DNA from: JAYZBC01 sp036339375
GTDB taxonomy: Bacteria > Pseudomonadota > Alphaproteobacteria > MPNO01 > UBA2964
Length of the DNA stretch: 22,620 bases
Assembly: GCA_036339375.1 (NCBI GenBank)
Contig: JAYZBC010000038.1
Span: 1 to 22,620, forward strand
Reading direction: 5' to 3'
Shown here: positions 14,475-22,620 of the stretch, piece by piece
How positions within the stretch are numbered: the stretch's first letter is position 1
How the letters are laid out: the number at the start of each line of letters is the position of its first letter
Made by a program: the position numbers and the translations under genes
The notes under the pieces: model-generated
The model's input: only the letters and a program-made list of their open reading frames with translations
What the model was told of the DNA's origin: nothing
Database searches by the model: none

Positions 14475-16169
14475 TTACTTGGCGGAAAGAAGAGGTTCTT
14501 CCAGCCAAATATTGGAAAGATCTACGTTCAAGTAATGACTTGGACTGGTCTTCCAACCTTTTACAGCGGTACGGTGCAGCACTATCCGAAACCACCACAT
14601 CGTGGGAAATTGATACGCCTTTTCGTGAATCGCACGCTTCTCATATTGGCGCATAAGGCTCCGTTGTTCAGCAGGATCCCCAGAACGGTTCATTTTATCA
14701 AACAACTTGTCCAAAACACGGTCCTGGTAACCAGCACTATTGTTACCCGCAACGTCGTCGGACTGGTACATAGAAACGTCCAAAAGTGGGTTGACTACGG
14801 ACTGGCAGTTAAAACCCATCGAAACGTCGAAGTCCTTTTTCCTACGCAGCGTTGCATAGAACTGAGACGTTGGCTGAGTGCGCTGTTTGACTTTGAGACC
14901 GATTTGTCGCCACTGATCGATTAGCCAAGTGCCAACGATTTTATAGGGTTGATCTACCGCCCGATTGTGGAATGTGAACGAGAAACCATTGGGATAACCC
15001 GCTTCCTTCAACAATCGTTTTGCCTCAGCCCTTGATTTTTTAAGATCTGGCCAAAAACCGGCTAGCTTATGAAGTTCCGACTTGGTCGCTGCTAGTGGAT
15101 GACTTGGATAAACAATGCCGCCAACAGTCCTTACGATGGCAATTTTCGACAGGTAATTGGAGCCACCCCAACGATCGATGGCGAGGGTAAGCGCTCTACG
15201 TACCCGCGCATCATTGAAGGGCTTAACTTTGTTGTTTGGCACAATGTTGAGAACACAATTCCAGTCGCCCTCCTGGACGGTGAGCTTTTTCCCGAGTGCC
15301 TTTTTCAGGTCGTCCCGCATCTTGGGCGGAAAACCACGGAACTGGATATACGCCCTACCACCGCGCAATGCCTGGAGGTTGATCGAGTACTTCTTCGCAA
15401 ATATAGCTGACGTTCCATCCAAATAGGGTTGACCTTTACGATAGTAAGTATTGTTCCGTGTCGCCTTAATGTGAGATCCCAATTGCCATTCAGCAAACTG
15501 GAAACCACCCGTTCCTAAGACATTTTTTTCGTAAAAATGCATGTCTTTATCCAGGACCTTCTTGGCGTAGACAAAATTGTAAGGCATCGCTACAGCTGGA
15601 ATGAAAGCACCCGACGGGTATTTCAAATCGAATACTACAGTACGGTTGTCAGGGGCATGGACTTTATCAACCATGAGAAAAAATGCCTTCCGGGCACTTC
15701 CTACACCCTTGGGCGGATTTATTATCTTGTTGAAAGTGGCCACGACATCGTGGGCATTCAATTCTTTGCCCCCGACAAGTTTCGTCATAGCCTTGTGTTC
15801 CTTCGAGGTTTTAACAGACGATGGAAGTTTGTGCCACGTTGCCCCTTTACGAATTTTAAAAGTGTATCTTTTTCCTCCGTTTGTTGCTTTCGGAATACCA
15901 CCAACGCATAAATCGCACTTGAAATCGGTAGGAGACCCTGGATTATCCGGATTTACCCGTATGAGTGTGCTATAGAATTGTGCAAACGGATGAATGGTTC
16001 CGAACGTGGTTTCCCGATGCCCATCGGCACTAGGCGGGTTACTTGGAATTATGTACTTTAAGACACCACCTTTTTTTGGTGCAGCTACGGCGGCACCACC
16101 AATTATACCAAAGGCAAAAGCCCCGGCAGCGGCTAACCCTAAGCCAATTCTGGAAATATTCTTAAGCAT
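14475..16169 (-). CDS. dppA: Peptide-type ABC transporter substrate-binding protein (SBP_bac_5)
   Basis: A 564-residue periplasmic solute-binding protein of the DppA/OppA family (extracellular solute-binding family 5). The Sec signal peptide has a charged start (MLKNISR), a hydrophobic core and A27-V28-A29 before the likely cleavage at A30. The mature part opens with GGVLKYIIPSNPPSADGHRE; YTFKIRKGATWH (102-113) and FNDARVRRALTLAIDR (the 'D.RVRqAl..AiDR' family signature) are visible. The mature domain is rich in lysine and arginine and has a CDLC pair (C85, C88) that could form a disulphide. It captures the ligand and delivers it to the permeases; the ligand could be peptide, nickel-chelate, opine or another compound. 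Strong ribosome site gggaggag 7-8 bases before the ATG. Placed between the ATPase and permease genes, unlike the common A-B-C-D-F order. Confidence 0.92.
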   Translation of the reverse strand: MLKNISRIGLGLAAAGAFAFGIIGGAAVAAPKKGGVLKYIIPSNPPSADGHRETTFGTIHPFAQFYSTLIRVNPDNPGSPTDFKCDLCVGGIPKATNGGKRYTFKIRKGATWHKLPSSVKTSKEHKAMTKLVGGKELNAHDVVATFNKIINPPKGVGSARKAFFLMVDKVHAPDNRTVVFDLKYPSGAFIPAVAMPYNFVYAKKVLDKDMHFYEKNVLGTGGFQFAEWQLGSHIKATRNNTYYRKGQPYLDGTSAIFAKKYSINLQALRGGRAYIQFRGFPPKMRDDLKKALGKKLTVQEGDWNCVLNIVPNNKVKPFNDARVRRALTLAIDRWGGSNYLSKIAIVRTVGGIVYPSHPLAATKSELHKLAGFWPDLKKSRAEAKRLLKEAGYPNGFSFTFHNRAVDQPYKIVGTWLIDQWRQIGLKVKQRTQPTSQFYATLRRKKDFDVSMGFNCQSVVNPLLDVSMYQSDDVAGNNSAGYQDRVLDKLFDKMNRSGDPAEQRSLMRQYEKRAIHEKAYQFPTMWWFRIVLHRTAVKGWKTSPSHYLNVDLSNIWLEEPLLSAK

Positions 16170-16243
16170 ATTAAATACTCCTCCCCATTGTTATGAACCC
16201 TGTTCAATTATTACCTACATACTCCCCTTGAAATCGGGTTCGT

Positions 16244-17260
16244 TTAAATTTCACTACAGGCCACAAAATGCCCTGGTTTCATTTCCCGCAACTCTGGTAT
16301 TTCTAAAGAACACCCGTCAACCGCAATCGAGCACCGCGGGTGAAATACGCATCCACTAGGTGGGTTCATCGGACTAGGCACCTCTCCTGTCATAACTGTG
16401 TGCTCTCGGCGCCGTTCAATCTCTGGATCTGGCACTGGAACCGCTGCAAGTAGTGCTTTTGTATAAGGATGCAGCGGATAATCAAATAACTCATCACACT
16501 CAGCAATTTCAACAATTTTCCCAAGATACATAACTGCCACGCGATGACAAAGATGCCTAACCACCGATAAATCGTGAGCAACAAACAAATAGGTTAAGTC
16601 AAACTCCTCCCGTAAATCCTCCATTAAGTTGATTACTTGTGCTTGGATTGACACGTCGAGGGCAGAAACCGGCTCATCGCAAACGATAAAACGGGGTTTC
16701 AAGGATAATGCCCGGGCAATTCCCACTCTCTGCCTTTGACCACCACTCATCTCATGAGGATAACGATCAGCAAATTTGGGGTTTAGGCCGCACACACTCA
16801 GTAATTCACTCACGCGATCAGCTCGGCGCCTTGGGTCCGGCTCAATACCATGAACTCTCATTGGCTCAGCAATAATTTGTCCAATTTTCATACGCGGGTT
16901 GAGGGAACTAAACGGGTCCTGAAATATCACCTGAATTTTCTGACGCAGCGCAATGCGCCCTTTTTGATCAAGGGTTGAAACATCAACACCGTCGAAGAGA
17001 ATTTGTCCTTCTGTTAGCTGTTCAAGCATAAGAATACAACGCCCAGTTGTCGTTTTACCGCAGCCAGATTCGCCAACAAGACCCAGAGTTTCACCTGCCA
17101 TTATGTCGAAGCTAATCCCATCAACTGCCTTAACATTCGCAGTAATTTTCTGGCTCACTATACCCTCAGTCACGGGAAAATATTTTTTCAATCCTCTTAC
17201 TTGAAGGAGGGGCGCATGAACCTCTGAAGTTTGAGCAACGACGGTATTTGTCTCTGTCAC
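16244..17260 (-). CDS. dppF: ABC transporter ATP-binding protein, DppF/OppF-type
   Basis: A 338-residue cytosolic ATPase subunit. Walker A GESGCGKT (63-70), Q-loop Q114, signature MSGGQ (171-175), Walker B FIVCDE (191-196) and H-loop H229 are all present. The C-terminal oligopeptide-transporter domain carries C304, C310, C317 and C335, the four-cysteine pattern linked to an iron-sulphur cluster in some Dpp/Opp ATPases. The start is GTG at 17260: ggagaagg precedes it, and the GTG overlaps the stop of the upstream ATPase gene as GTGA, so translation is probably coupled. A GTG 15 codons further upstream is possible but has no ribosome site. It pairs with DppD to power import. Confidence 0.93.
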   Translation of the reverse strand: MTETNTVVAQTSEVHAPLLQVRGLKKYFPVTEGIVSQKITANVKAVDGISFDIMAGETLGLVGESGCGKTTTGRCILMLEQLTEGQILFDGVDVSTLDQKGRIALRQKIQVIFQDPFSSLNPRMKIGQIIAEPMRVHGIEPDPRRRADRVSELLSVCGLNPKFADRYPHEMSGGQRQRVGIARALSLKPRFIVCDEPVSALDVSIQAQVINLMEDLREEFDLTYLFVAHDLSVVRHLCHRVAVMYLGKIVEIAECDELFDYPLHPYTKALLAAVPVPDPEIERRREHTVMTGEVPSPMNPPSGCVFHPRCSIAVDGCSLEIPELREMKPGHFVACSEI

Positions 17261-18255
17261 AACACCTTCTCCGCCGGATCTGCCAATCGATTGTGTTCCC
17301 AACACGCCGATAAATGAGCTTTACCCACGGGATCAAGCGTTGGTATAGAATTATTACACCCCACCACTGCAAAACGGCAGCGCGGACGAAAGGCACAGCC
17401 CTCATCCAACAAGGTAAGATCCGGTGGCTGGCCTTCTATAGGAATCAAGCGTTCACCCCGTTGCTGGTCTAAGCGCGGGACTGAAGCCAGCAGGCCAAGT
17501 GTATAGGGATGCCTCGGATGGGTATACACATCAACTGCAGTACCCCTTTCAACAATTTTGCCAGCGTACATGACATTAACCCGGTCTGCGTAACGCGCAA
17601 CCACGCCCAGGTTATGAGTAATAATGATCAAAGCTACACCCAAGCGCTTAGTCAAATCTTTCATTAATTCTAGGATCTGAGCTTGGATTGTAACGTCCAG
17701 CGCTGTGGTAGGCTCATCAGCGATGATTAATTTTGGTTCGCACGACAACGCCATAGCAATCATGACTCGCTGACGCATACCACCGCTAAATTGATGGGGA
17801 TATTGTCCCAGGCGGCGTTCCGCATCAGAAATTCCAACCAACCCGAGTAATTCGATCGCCCTGGCTTGCGCCTGTTTTTCGTCCATTGACAAGTGGTGTA
17901 TCAGGGTTTCTGTAATTTGTTTTCCAATTGTTAGTACAGGATTTAGAGAAGTCATCGGTTCTTGAAAAACCATTGCGATATCCCGGCCTCGAACCTTACG
18001 GATTTCTTCATCTGGAAGCGAAAGGAGGTCAGTACCATTAAATTCTATTTTTCCGCCAACAATACGGCCTGGGGGATCGGGAATAAGGCGTAATATGGAA
18101 AGCGCACTTACCGATTTTCCGCAACCAGATTCACCTACAATTCCCACTGTTTCGCCTTCGTTAACAGTATAGGAAATTCCGTCCACCGCCTTCACAGTTC
18201 CCGCAGACGTAAAAAACTGAGTTTGTAAATCCACTAACTCTAAGAGTGTGCCCAA
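17257..18255 (-). CDS. dppD: ABC transporter ATP-binding protein, DppD/OppD-type
   Basis: A 332-residue cytosolic ATPase, first gene of the importer operon. Walker A GESGCGKS (41-48), Q-loop Q98, signature FSGGM (156-160), Walker B LIIADE (176-181) and H-loop H214 are intact. The C-terminal domain has C287, C293, C300 and C318, matching the four-cysteine motif also seen in its partner. The start is TTG at 18255; the sequence around it gives no ideal Shine-Dalgarno sequence (agggag lies about 20 bases upstream, a weaker ggtgat nearer), so the first residues are uncertain. The stop TGA overlaps the GTG of the next ATPase gene by four bases. The promoter should lie in 18256-18560. Confidence 0.92.
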   Translation of the reverse strand: MGTLLELVDLQTQFFTSAGTVKAVDGISYTVNEGETVGIVGESGCGKSVSALSILRLIPDPPGRIVGGKIEFNGTDLLSLPDEEIRKVRGRDIAMVFQEPMTSLNPVLTIGKQITETLIHHLSMDEKQAQARAIELLGLVGISDAERRLGQYPHQFSGGMRQRVMIAMALSCEPKLIIADEPTTALDVTIQAQILELMKDLTKRLGVALIIITHNLGVVARYADRVNVMYAGKIVERGTAVDVYTHPRHPYTLGLLASVPRLDQQRGERLIPIEGQPPDLTLLDEGCAFRPRCRFAVVGCNNSIPTLDPVGKAHLSACWEHNRLADPAEKVL

Positions 18256-18560
18256 AGAAAAATCACCATTATTCTCCCTAACTCTGAAACGGTAGGGGCG
18301 ACTTTACTAAGAGTCAATTGGAACAATTGGTCTTTTACAAATTCTTGAAGGGATAAATCTTCACAAATTTTTTATTTAGAAAGACACCTTTGCTCAGAAT
18401 AAGGGTTAAAGAAAAAAGTTTTTTAATTTTTTGCAATTCGGCTTTTAGTTTTTAGATGAATTGAAGGATTCTTTAAAACTTTCTTTTTAGTATTCGAAGT
18501 GGCTTTCGATTGTATTTTTAGTAACTTAAAAATTTTAACCTCAACGAAACATCTTTAGAT
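18256..18560. other. AT-rich intergenic region upstream of the importer operon
   Basis: No gene is seen. It separates the TauE-type gene stop from the first importer gene, both on the minus strand, so it should hold a terminator for the former and the promoter for the latter. It is rich in A and T runs. I find only short weak stems (for example tcgaa/ttcga near 18495-18510) and no terminator or promoter that I would call. Confidence 0.55.
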
Positions 18561-19298
18561 TTATGAAGAAACAAAAATGTATAACCCAAGCACCAGTAAG
18601 CCGGTAAAAAAAACCCGCCTAAAAGTGGTTTCTGATAATTTTTCGCGCAAACGTTTACCGAGTAACATACCAATAAGCGCGGGAGCCACGGCAATAGCTG
18701 AAATTGTACCCAGATAAGGCGTGATAAGGTTTTGGTTTCCTAACGATAAGGCGAGAGCTAATGTCGAAACAGTAAATAGCATTCCCATTGCCTGGATGAG
18801 AGCTTCACGTGCCAATCCAATAGCTTGAAGGTATAAAACTCCGGGAAATACAAAGGACCCCGTCATACCCGTGAGAATCCCGTTAAAAGCGCCTATGACC
18901 GGCCCTACCCACTTTTCTAGACTCTGATCAACCGAAATTTGTAATTTGATAAGGCCAGTAATCGAATATAAAACAACGACAACACCAAGGAGCATTGACA
19001 ATAATCCTACATCAACCCTTTGTAGTACCTTTGTACCAAACCACACCGTAAGTGCCGCAAACAAAAGGAATGGCCATATGCGAAAAAGGAGCCTAGTTAC
19101 ATTATTGCCGTGAACCGCCTGCCAAATATTAGTGACCAGTGAGGGAACAATCAAAAGGGCCATCGCAGGCTTCAACCCAACAATGACTGTAAGTAGGGCA
19201 AGTGATATGGTCGGAAGGCCCAACCCAATTACACCTTTTACGCTGCCAGCAATAAAAAAGGTAATCACGATCAAGAATATGATGCTTCCTTCAAACAT
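18561..19298 (-). CDS. TauE/SafE-family membrane permease
   Basis: A 245-residue inner-membrane protein of the sulfite exporter TauE/SafE family. Two repeated halves are visible: SVKGVIGLGLPTISLALL in the first and GAFNGILTGMTGSFVFPGVLYLQAIGL in the second, each with the glycine-rich helix-turn pattern that defines the family, with about seven to eight membrane helices in all. Members export sulfite or organosulfonate-derived anions, or transport other small organic acids. Length is normal. ATG 19298 has no clear Shine-Dalgarno sequence, and the 134-bp gap after the CoA-transferase gene leaves open whether it belongs to the same transcript. The neighbouring aminotransferase, crotonase and CoA-transferase would fit export or uptake of a carboxylate or sulfonate (inference). 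Confidence 0.87.
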   Translation of the reverse strand: MFEGSIIFLIVITFFIAGSVKGVIGLGLPTISLALLTVIVGLKPAMALLIVPSLVTNIWQAVHGNNVTRLLFRIWPFLLFAALTVWFGTKVLQRVDVGLLSMLLGVVVVLYSITGLIKLQISVDQSLEKWVGPVIGAFNGILTGMTGSFVFPGVLYLQAIGLAREALIQAMGMLFTVSTLALALSLGNQNLITPYLGTISAIAVAPALIGMLLGKRLREKLSETTFRRVFFTGLLVLGLYIFVSS

Positions 19299-19432
19299 AG
19301 GCCGAACTTAATGTAAATCGAGAACGCTTGTATATATTTCTCCAGAAACTTGGCAAATAATTTGACCCCGCCCCTAGTGATGTTTGTTGGTTTTACATCA
19401 ATTGAAACTCGTTTACGCGATCCCGGGTTTAT

Positions 19433-20644
19433 TCAGTTGGCAATGACAACCCCATTTTTTACCAACTGACTGATCTCCTGTTGAGCATATCCATATTCAG
19501 CTAACACCTCGCGACTATGCTCCCCTAGAACTGGGGCACCTTGCTTAATGTTAGGAGGTGTTGAAGAAAATTTTACGGGTAAACCTATGGCGTCTACTAC
19601 CCCGATACTACTGTGGGTAGTTTTTACAACCATCTCCCTAGCCACGGCCTGCGGATCGCGATGCATTTCCCCTATACCCAAAATTGGTCCTGCGGGTACA
19701 CCCGCTTTCTCCAAAAGATCGAGCCATTCAGTTGTTGTACGAACGACCAACGCTTCATTCAGCATTGGTATCAGTGCCTTTAAATTATTCATTCGCAACT
19801 TGTTAGTCGAAAAACGGGGATCATCGGAAATTCTCGGCGTATCCAGGACCTCGAGTAGTTTTAGCCAATTGGCTTGATTAGCGGCACCTATATTGATCCA
19901 TCCGTCGCTAGTTGGAAATGCCTGATAGGGAGCCGTCAAAGGGTGTGCCGATCCTATCGCTCCCGGAGAACGGCCCATTGCAAATTCCATGGCAGATTGC
20001 CAATAAGTATGTGTAATTCCCGCTTCATACAGAGAGGTGTCTACTCGCTGCCCCTCGCCAGTTTTAGTCCTATGAATGTACGCCGCAAGGACACCCATAG
20101 CTGATATAATCCCAGCCGTGACATCGGTCACCGGAGCTCCAACTTTCACTGGTGGGCGTCCGACCCCTTCACCAGTAATACTCATGAGCCCGCTCATCCC
20201 TTGGGCAATCAAATCAAAACCGCTTCGATCTCGATAGGGACCAGTCCGCCCAAATCCCGAGATTTCGCAATAGATAAGACCCTCATTTTCCTTTCGTAAT
20301 ATCTCATAACCAAGACCGAGCCGTTCCATAGTACCCCGTCTGTAATTCTCAATAACCACATCCGCTGTGGCCAACATTTTTCTAACAATGTTTTTGCCAT
20401 CTTCGGTCTTAAGATCTACCGCTATCCCTCTTTTATTCCGATTAACAATCATAAAAGAGGCAGATTCTCCTTCGATATCGGGCGGAAGGAAACGGCGAGA
20501 GTCATCTCCTTCGGGTACTTTTTCCACCTTAATTACGTCTGCACCCATATCTGCAAGCATAAGACCACAAACGGGACCCGCCATAATATGGGCAAGTTCA
20601 ATAACCACTATACCGTCCAGAGGTCCTTTTATTTTGTTTACCAT
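19433..20644 (-). CDS. CaiB/BaiF-family (class III) CoA-transferase
   Basis: A 403-residue cytosolic family III CoA-transferase, which moves CoA between carboxylic acids (as in formyl-CoA:oxalate or carnitine CoA-transferases). Family landmarks: GIVVIELAHIMAGPVCGLMLADMGADVIKVE (11-41), FMIVNRNKRGIAVDLKT (64-80), the catalytic aspartate D174 in GAPVTDVTAGIISAMG, and RTKTGEGQRVDTSLYEAG. The start is ATG 20644: gggagg sits just upstream, inside the last codons of the crotonase gene, whose stop TAA is separated by one base from this ATG. This makes translational coupling very likely, and an upstream ATG at 20701 inside the crotonase gene can be set aside. The pairing suggests a carboxylate is activated to its CoA ester and then processed by the crotonase-fold partner. 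Confidence 0.93.
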   Translation of the reverse strand: MVNKIKGPLDGIVVIELAHIMAGPVCGLMLADMGADVIKVEKVPEGDDSRRFLPPDIEGESASFMIVNRNKRGIAVDLKTEDGKNIVRKMLATADVVIENYRRGTMERLGLGYEILRKENEGLIYCEISGFGRTGPYRDRSGFDLIAQGMSGLMSITGEGVGRPPVKVGAPVTDVTAGIISAMGVLAAYIHRTKTGEGQRVDTSLYEAGITHTYWQSAMEFAMGRSPGAIGSAHPLTAPYQAFPTSDGWINIGAANQANWLKLLEVLDTPRISDDPRFSTNKLRMNNLKALIPMLNEALVVRTTTEWLDLLEKAGVPAGPILGIGEMHRDPQAVAREMVVKTTHSSIGVVDAIGLPVKFSSTPPNIKQGAPVLGEHSREVLAEYGYAQQEISQLVKNGVVIAN

Positions 20645-20645
20645 C

Positions 20646-21425
20646 TTACCTCCCGTTAAATTTTGGAGTTTTTTTATCGAGAAAGGCCTGCCGCCCAGCA
20701 CGGTAATCCTCTGTATCGTAACAATCGTATACTTCGTCCAATTCAGCCTGTGTGAGAGGTTCTGTTTTCATCAAGCGTTGTGCAAATTTTTTATGCCATC
20801 GCGCCACCAAAGGAGCCCCTGCTGCGATACACTTTGCAATCTTATAGGTTTCTTTATCCAATTGAGAGCTCGGCATAACTTTGTTGACCAAACCCATCTC
20901 TTTCGCTTCATTGGCACCAAGAATCCGTCCCTCAAAAAGTATTTCTAGGGCGGCAGAACGGCCGACGATGTCGATCAAAATTTGAAGCTCTGGATAACCC
21001 ATTACAAGACCAAGGCGATTAATTGGTATTCCAAAGCGACTGGACTCGCTACAAAATCGAAGGTCACATGCAGCAGCAATCTCAAGTCCCCCTCCAATAC
21101 ACACTCCATGGACTAACGCTATTGTCGGAAATCTGCAGGCCGCGACTGCAAGGACAGTTTCTGTCACCAAATCTCCATAAGCTTTAGCTTTGAAAGAATC
21201 AGCGCGGACGGTTTCGAATTCAGAAATATCGGCCCCCGCTGCAAAAGCATTGGAATCGGGTCCCCGCAAGACAAGACAGCGGACCTCTTCATTACCAACA
21301 AGTTTTTTTATCGACTGATCTAATTGTTCCCAAGTTTCTTTGTTTAGTGCATTTAGTTTTCGTTGAGAATTCAGGGTCATTGTAATGACACCTTCATTTC
21401 CTTCCACTGATACGTATTGGGTCAT
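20646..21425 (-). CDS. Enoyl-CoA hydratase/isomerase (crotonase)-family protein
   Basis: A 259-residue crotonase-fold protein acting on an acyl-CoA. The oxyanion-hole segments are AFAAGADISEF (60-70) and GVCIGGGLEIAAACDLR (107-123). The glutamate in GGGLE (E115) corresponds to the first catalytic glutamate of enoyl-CoA hydratase (E144 of the rat enzyme). The second (rat E164, in the FGxPE motif) is replaced: the sequence reads FGIPINRLGL, with I135 there. Simple hydratase chemistry is therefore doubtful; isomerase, hydrolase, lyase or decarboxylase activity is equally possible. The ATG at 21425 has gggaag upstream. The CoA-transferase start is one base past its stop, so the two products are made together. 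Confidence 0.9.
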   Translation of the reverse strand: MTQYVSVEGNEGVITMTLNSQRKLNALNKETWEQLDQSIKKLVGNEEVRCLVLRGPDSNAFAAGADISEFETVRADSFKAKAYGDLVTETVLAVAACRFPTIALVHGVCIGGGLEIAAACDLRFCSESSRFGIPINRLGLVMGYPELQILIDIVGRSAALEILFEGRILGANEAKEMGLVNKVMPSSQLDKETYKIAKCIAAGAPLVARWHKKFAQRLMKTEPLTQAELDEVYDCYDTEDYRAGRQAFLDKKTPKFNGR

Positions 21426-21495
21426 TTGACATGCTTCCCGTTTTTAGAAAAATACATCGCCAGCCCTTTGTTCTGCATCCCTTTTAATATCTTAG

Positions 21496-22620
21496 TTAAA
21501 CTGAACCATTTTCAGTTTTGGTAAGGTAGGCTAGCGCTTCTTCAACACCCCCAGTCTGATGGGGTATGCCGGCAATCTTCAACCCCATTTCCACTCCGCA
21601 CAATGTCCCGGCAAGGGTTAAGTCATTAAGATCGCCAAGATGTCCAATTCGAAATAATTTTCCTTGCATTTTTCCTAAACCGGTACCTAACGACATATCA
21701 AAACGCTCAAGAACAATTTGACGAACTGTATCAGCGTTAAATGGATTGGGAACCATAATTGCGGTTAAAGTACTGGAATGAGCAGTTGGATCAAGGCAAC
21801 AAAGCTCTAAACCCCAGGCATTAGCAGCACGCCTTGTAGCCTCCGAAAGACGATCATGTCGTGTGAAAACACGTTCTAACCCCTCCTCCTCCAACATGCT
21901 TAAGGCCTCTTCAAGACCAAACAACAAATTCGTCGCCGGCGTATAAGGGAAATTGCCACTTGGAATACCGTCAAGCAACCCCCTCCAGTCCCAATAAGAC
22001 CTTGTTAATTTTGCTGTTTTCGATGCCGTGAGAGCTTTATCGCTGATCGCATTAAAACCCAGCCCCGGGGGCAGCATCAATCCTTTTTGTGAACACCCAA
22101 CGGTTACATCGACACCCCACCGGTCATGGCAGTAATTTATGGACGCAAGAGAGGAAATCGTATCCACCATCAAAAGTGCTGGGTGCTTAGCCTTATTCAT
22201 CGCATCCCGGACCTTGGTTATATCACTCACAACACCTGTTGATGTCTCGTTATGAACAATCATAACCCCCTTGATAGAATGATCTTCATCAGCGGTAAGT
22301 TTTTCCTCGACCGCTACAGGGTCAACGCCACGGCGCCAATCACCTGACACCCAATCAACATTTAGGCCTAACTTTTTGGCCATGCGAGACCATAACGTAG
22401 CAAAATGACCAGTTTCAAACATTAACACTCGATCATTTGGTGACAATGTATTAACCAGCGCTGCTTCCCAGGCACCGGTCCCGGATGAAGGAAAAATGAC
22501 TACCGGGTTTTCAGTACCGAAAACCGGTTTCAAACGTTCAGATATACTGCACGCTAAATCACCAAACTCTGGCCCTCGGTGATCTATGGTGCCTCTACCA
22601 ATTGCCCTCAATACTCTTTC
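21496..22620 (-). CDS. Class V aminotransferase, serine-glyoxylate type (5' end cut off)
   Basis: Partial gene: the reading frame is open to the window edge (ERVLRAIG), and about 20-25 N-terminal residues are probably missing. The 371+ residues match the serine-pyruvate/alanine-glyoxylate/serine-glyoxylate aminotransferase branch of the class V PLP enzymes. Visible motifs are TIDHRGPEF, the phosphate-loop FPSSGTGAWEA, the pyridine-ring aspartate in LLMVDTISSL, the PLP lysine in VGCSQKGLMLPPGLG, and SLGTGLGKMQGKLFRIGHLGD with the substrate-carboxylate arginine. It would transfer an amino group between serine (or alanine or another small amino acid) and glyoxylate or a similar ketoacid. It is followed after 70 bp by the crotonase gene on the same strand, so a common transcript is likely. 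Confidence 0.9.
   Translation of the reverse strand, partial: ERVLRAIGRGTIDHRGPEFGDLACSISERLKPVFGTENPVVIFPSSGTGAWEAALVNTLSPNDRVLMFETGHFATLWSRMAKKLGLNVDWVSGDWRRGVDPVAVEEKLTADEDHSIKGVMIVHNETSTGVVSDITKVRDAMNKAKHPALLMVDTISSLASINYCHDRWGVDVTVGCSQKGLMLPPGLGFNAISDKALTASKTAKLTRSYWDWRGLLDGIPSGNFPYTPATNLLFGLEEALSMLEEEGLERVFTRHDRLSEATRRAANAWGLELCCLDPTAHSSTLTAIMVPNPFNADTVRQIVLERFDMSLGTGLGKMQGKLFRIGHLGDLNDLTLAGTLCGVEMGLKIAGIPHQTGGVEEALAYLTKTENGSV

Noticed and set aside
17261..17305. Longer DppF start at GTG 17305
   Set aside because: No ribosome site, and it would overlap the upstream ATPase gene by 49 bp; the GTG at 17260 has ggagaagg and the common 4-bp overlap.
1..22620. CRISPR arrays, insertion sequences, toxin-antitoxin or phage-defence genes
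   Set aside because: No regularly spaced repeats, transposase motifs or defence-type domains were found on reading both strands.

Overview
The window looks like a chromosomal segment of a low-to-moderate GC proteobacterium, most likely an alphaproteobacterium. This rests on the mix of protein families (dipeptide ABC importer, CaiB-type CoA-transferase, serine-glyoxylate-type aminotransferase, TauE-type permease, urea-carboxylase-associated DUF1989 protein) and on a tRNA-Arg(TCG) with encoded CCA. The taxonomic call is inference; there is no rRNA or other phylogenetic marker in the window. No phage, insertion sequence, CRISPR array or transposase is visible.

Region 1 (1-5.8 kb): a tRNA-Arg gene, then catabolic-type enzymes in mixed orientation: a small VOC-fold protein (+), a DUF1989 protein (-), a cupin (+), a class II aldolase/adducin-type enzyme (-), a flavin-dependent monooxygenase of the acyl-CoA dehydrogenase fold (+) and a fumarylacetoacetate-hydrolase-family enzyme (+, probably co-transcribed with the monooxygenase). 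The DUF1989 leader (about 1775-1901, minus strand) can fold into three successive hairpins, the last followed by a U run. This is the best candidate in the window for an undescribed regulatory RNA. A 22-bp inverted repeat lies between the divergent aldolase and monooxygenase genes.

Region 2 (5.8-12.3 kb): an ornithine cyclodeaminase/mu-crystallin-family reductase (-), a type II haloacid-dehalogenase-like hydrolase (-) with its own terminator, a divergent pair of MFS transporters, and a MATE exporter convergent with the second MFS gene.

Region 3 (12.3-18.3 kb): a complete five-gene Dpp/Opp-type ABC importer operon on the minus strand, in the order ATPase (D), ATPase (F), binding protein (A), permease (B), permease (C). 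The two ATPase genes overlap by four bases (GTGA). A long perfect hairpin separates the binding-protein and permease genes, and may set their relative expression.

Region 4 (18.3-22.6 kb): on the minus strand, a class V aminotransferase (5' end cut by the window edge), an enoyl-CoA hydratase/isomerase-family protein lacking one of the two usual catalytic glutamates, a tightly coupled CaiB/BaiF CoA-transferase, and a TauE/SafE permease.

Taken together, the window reads as an uptake-and-catabolism region for small organic acids, amino compounds or peptides. Substrates cannot be fixed from sequence alone.
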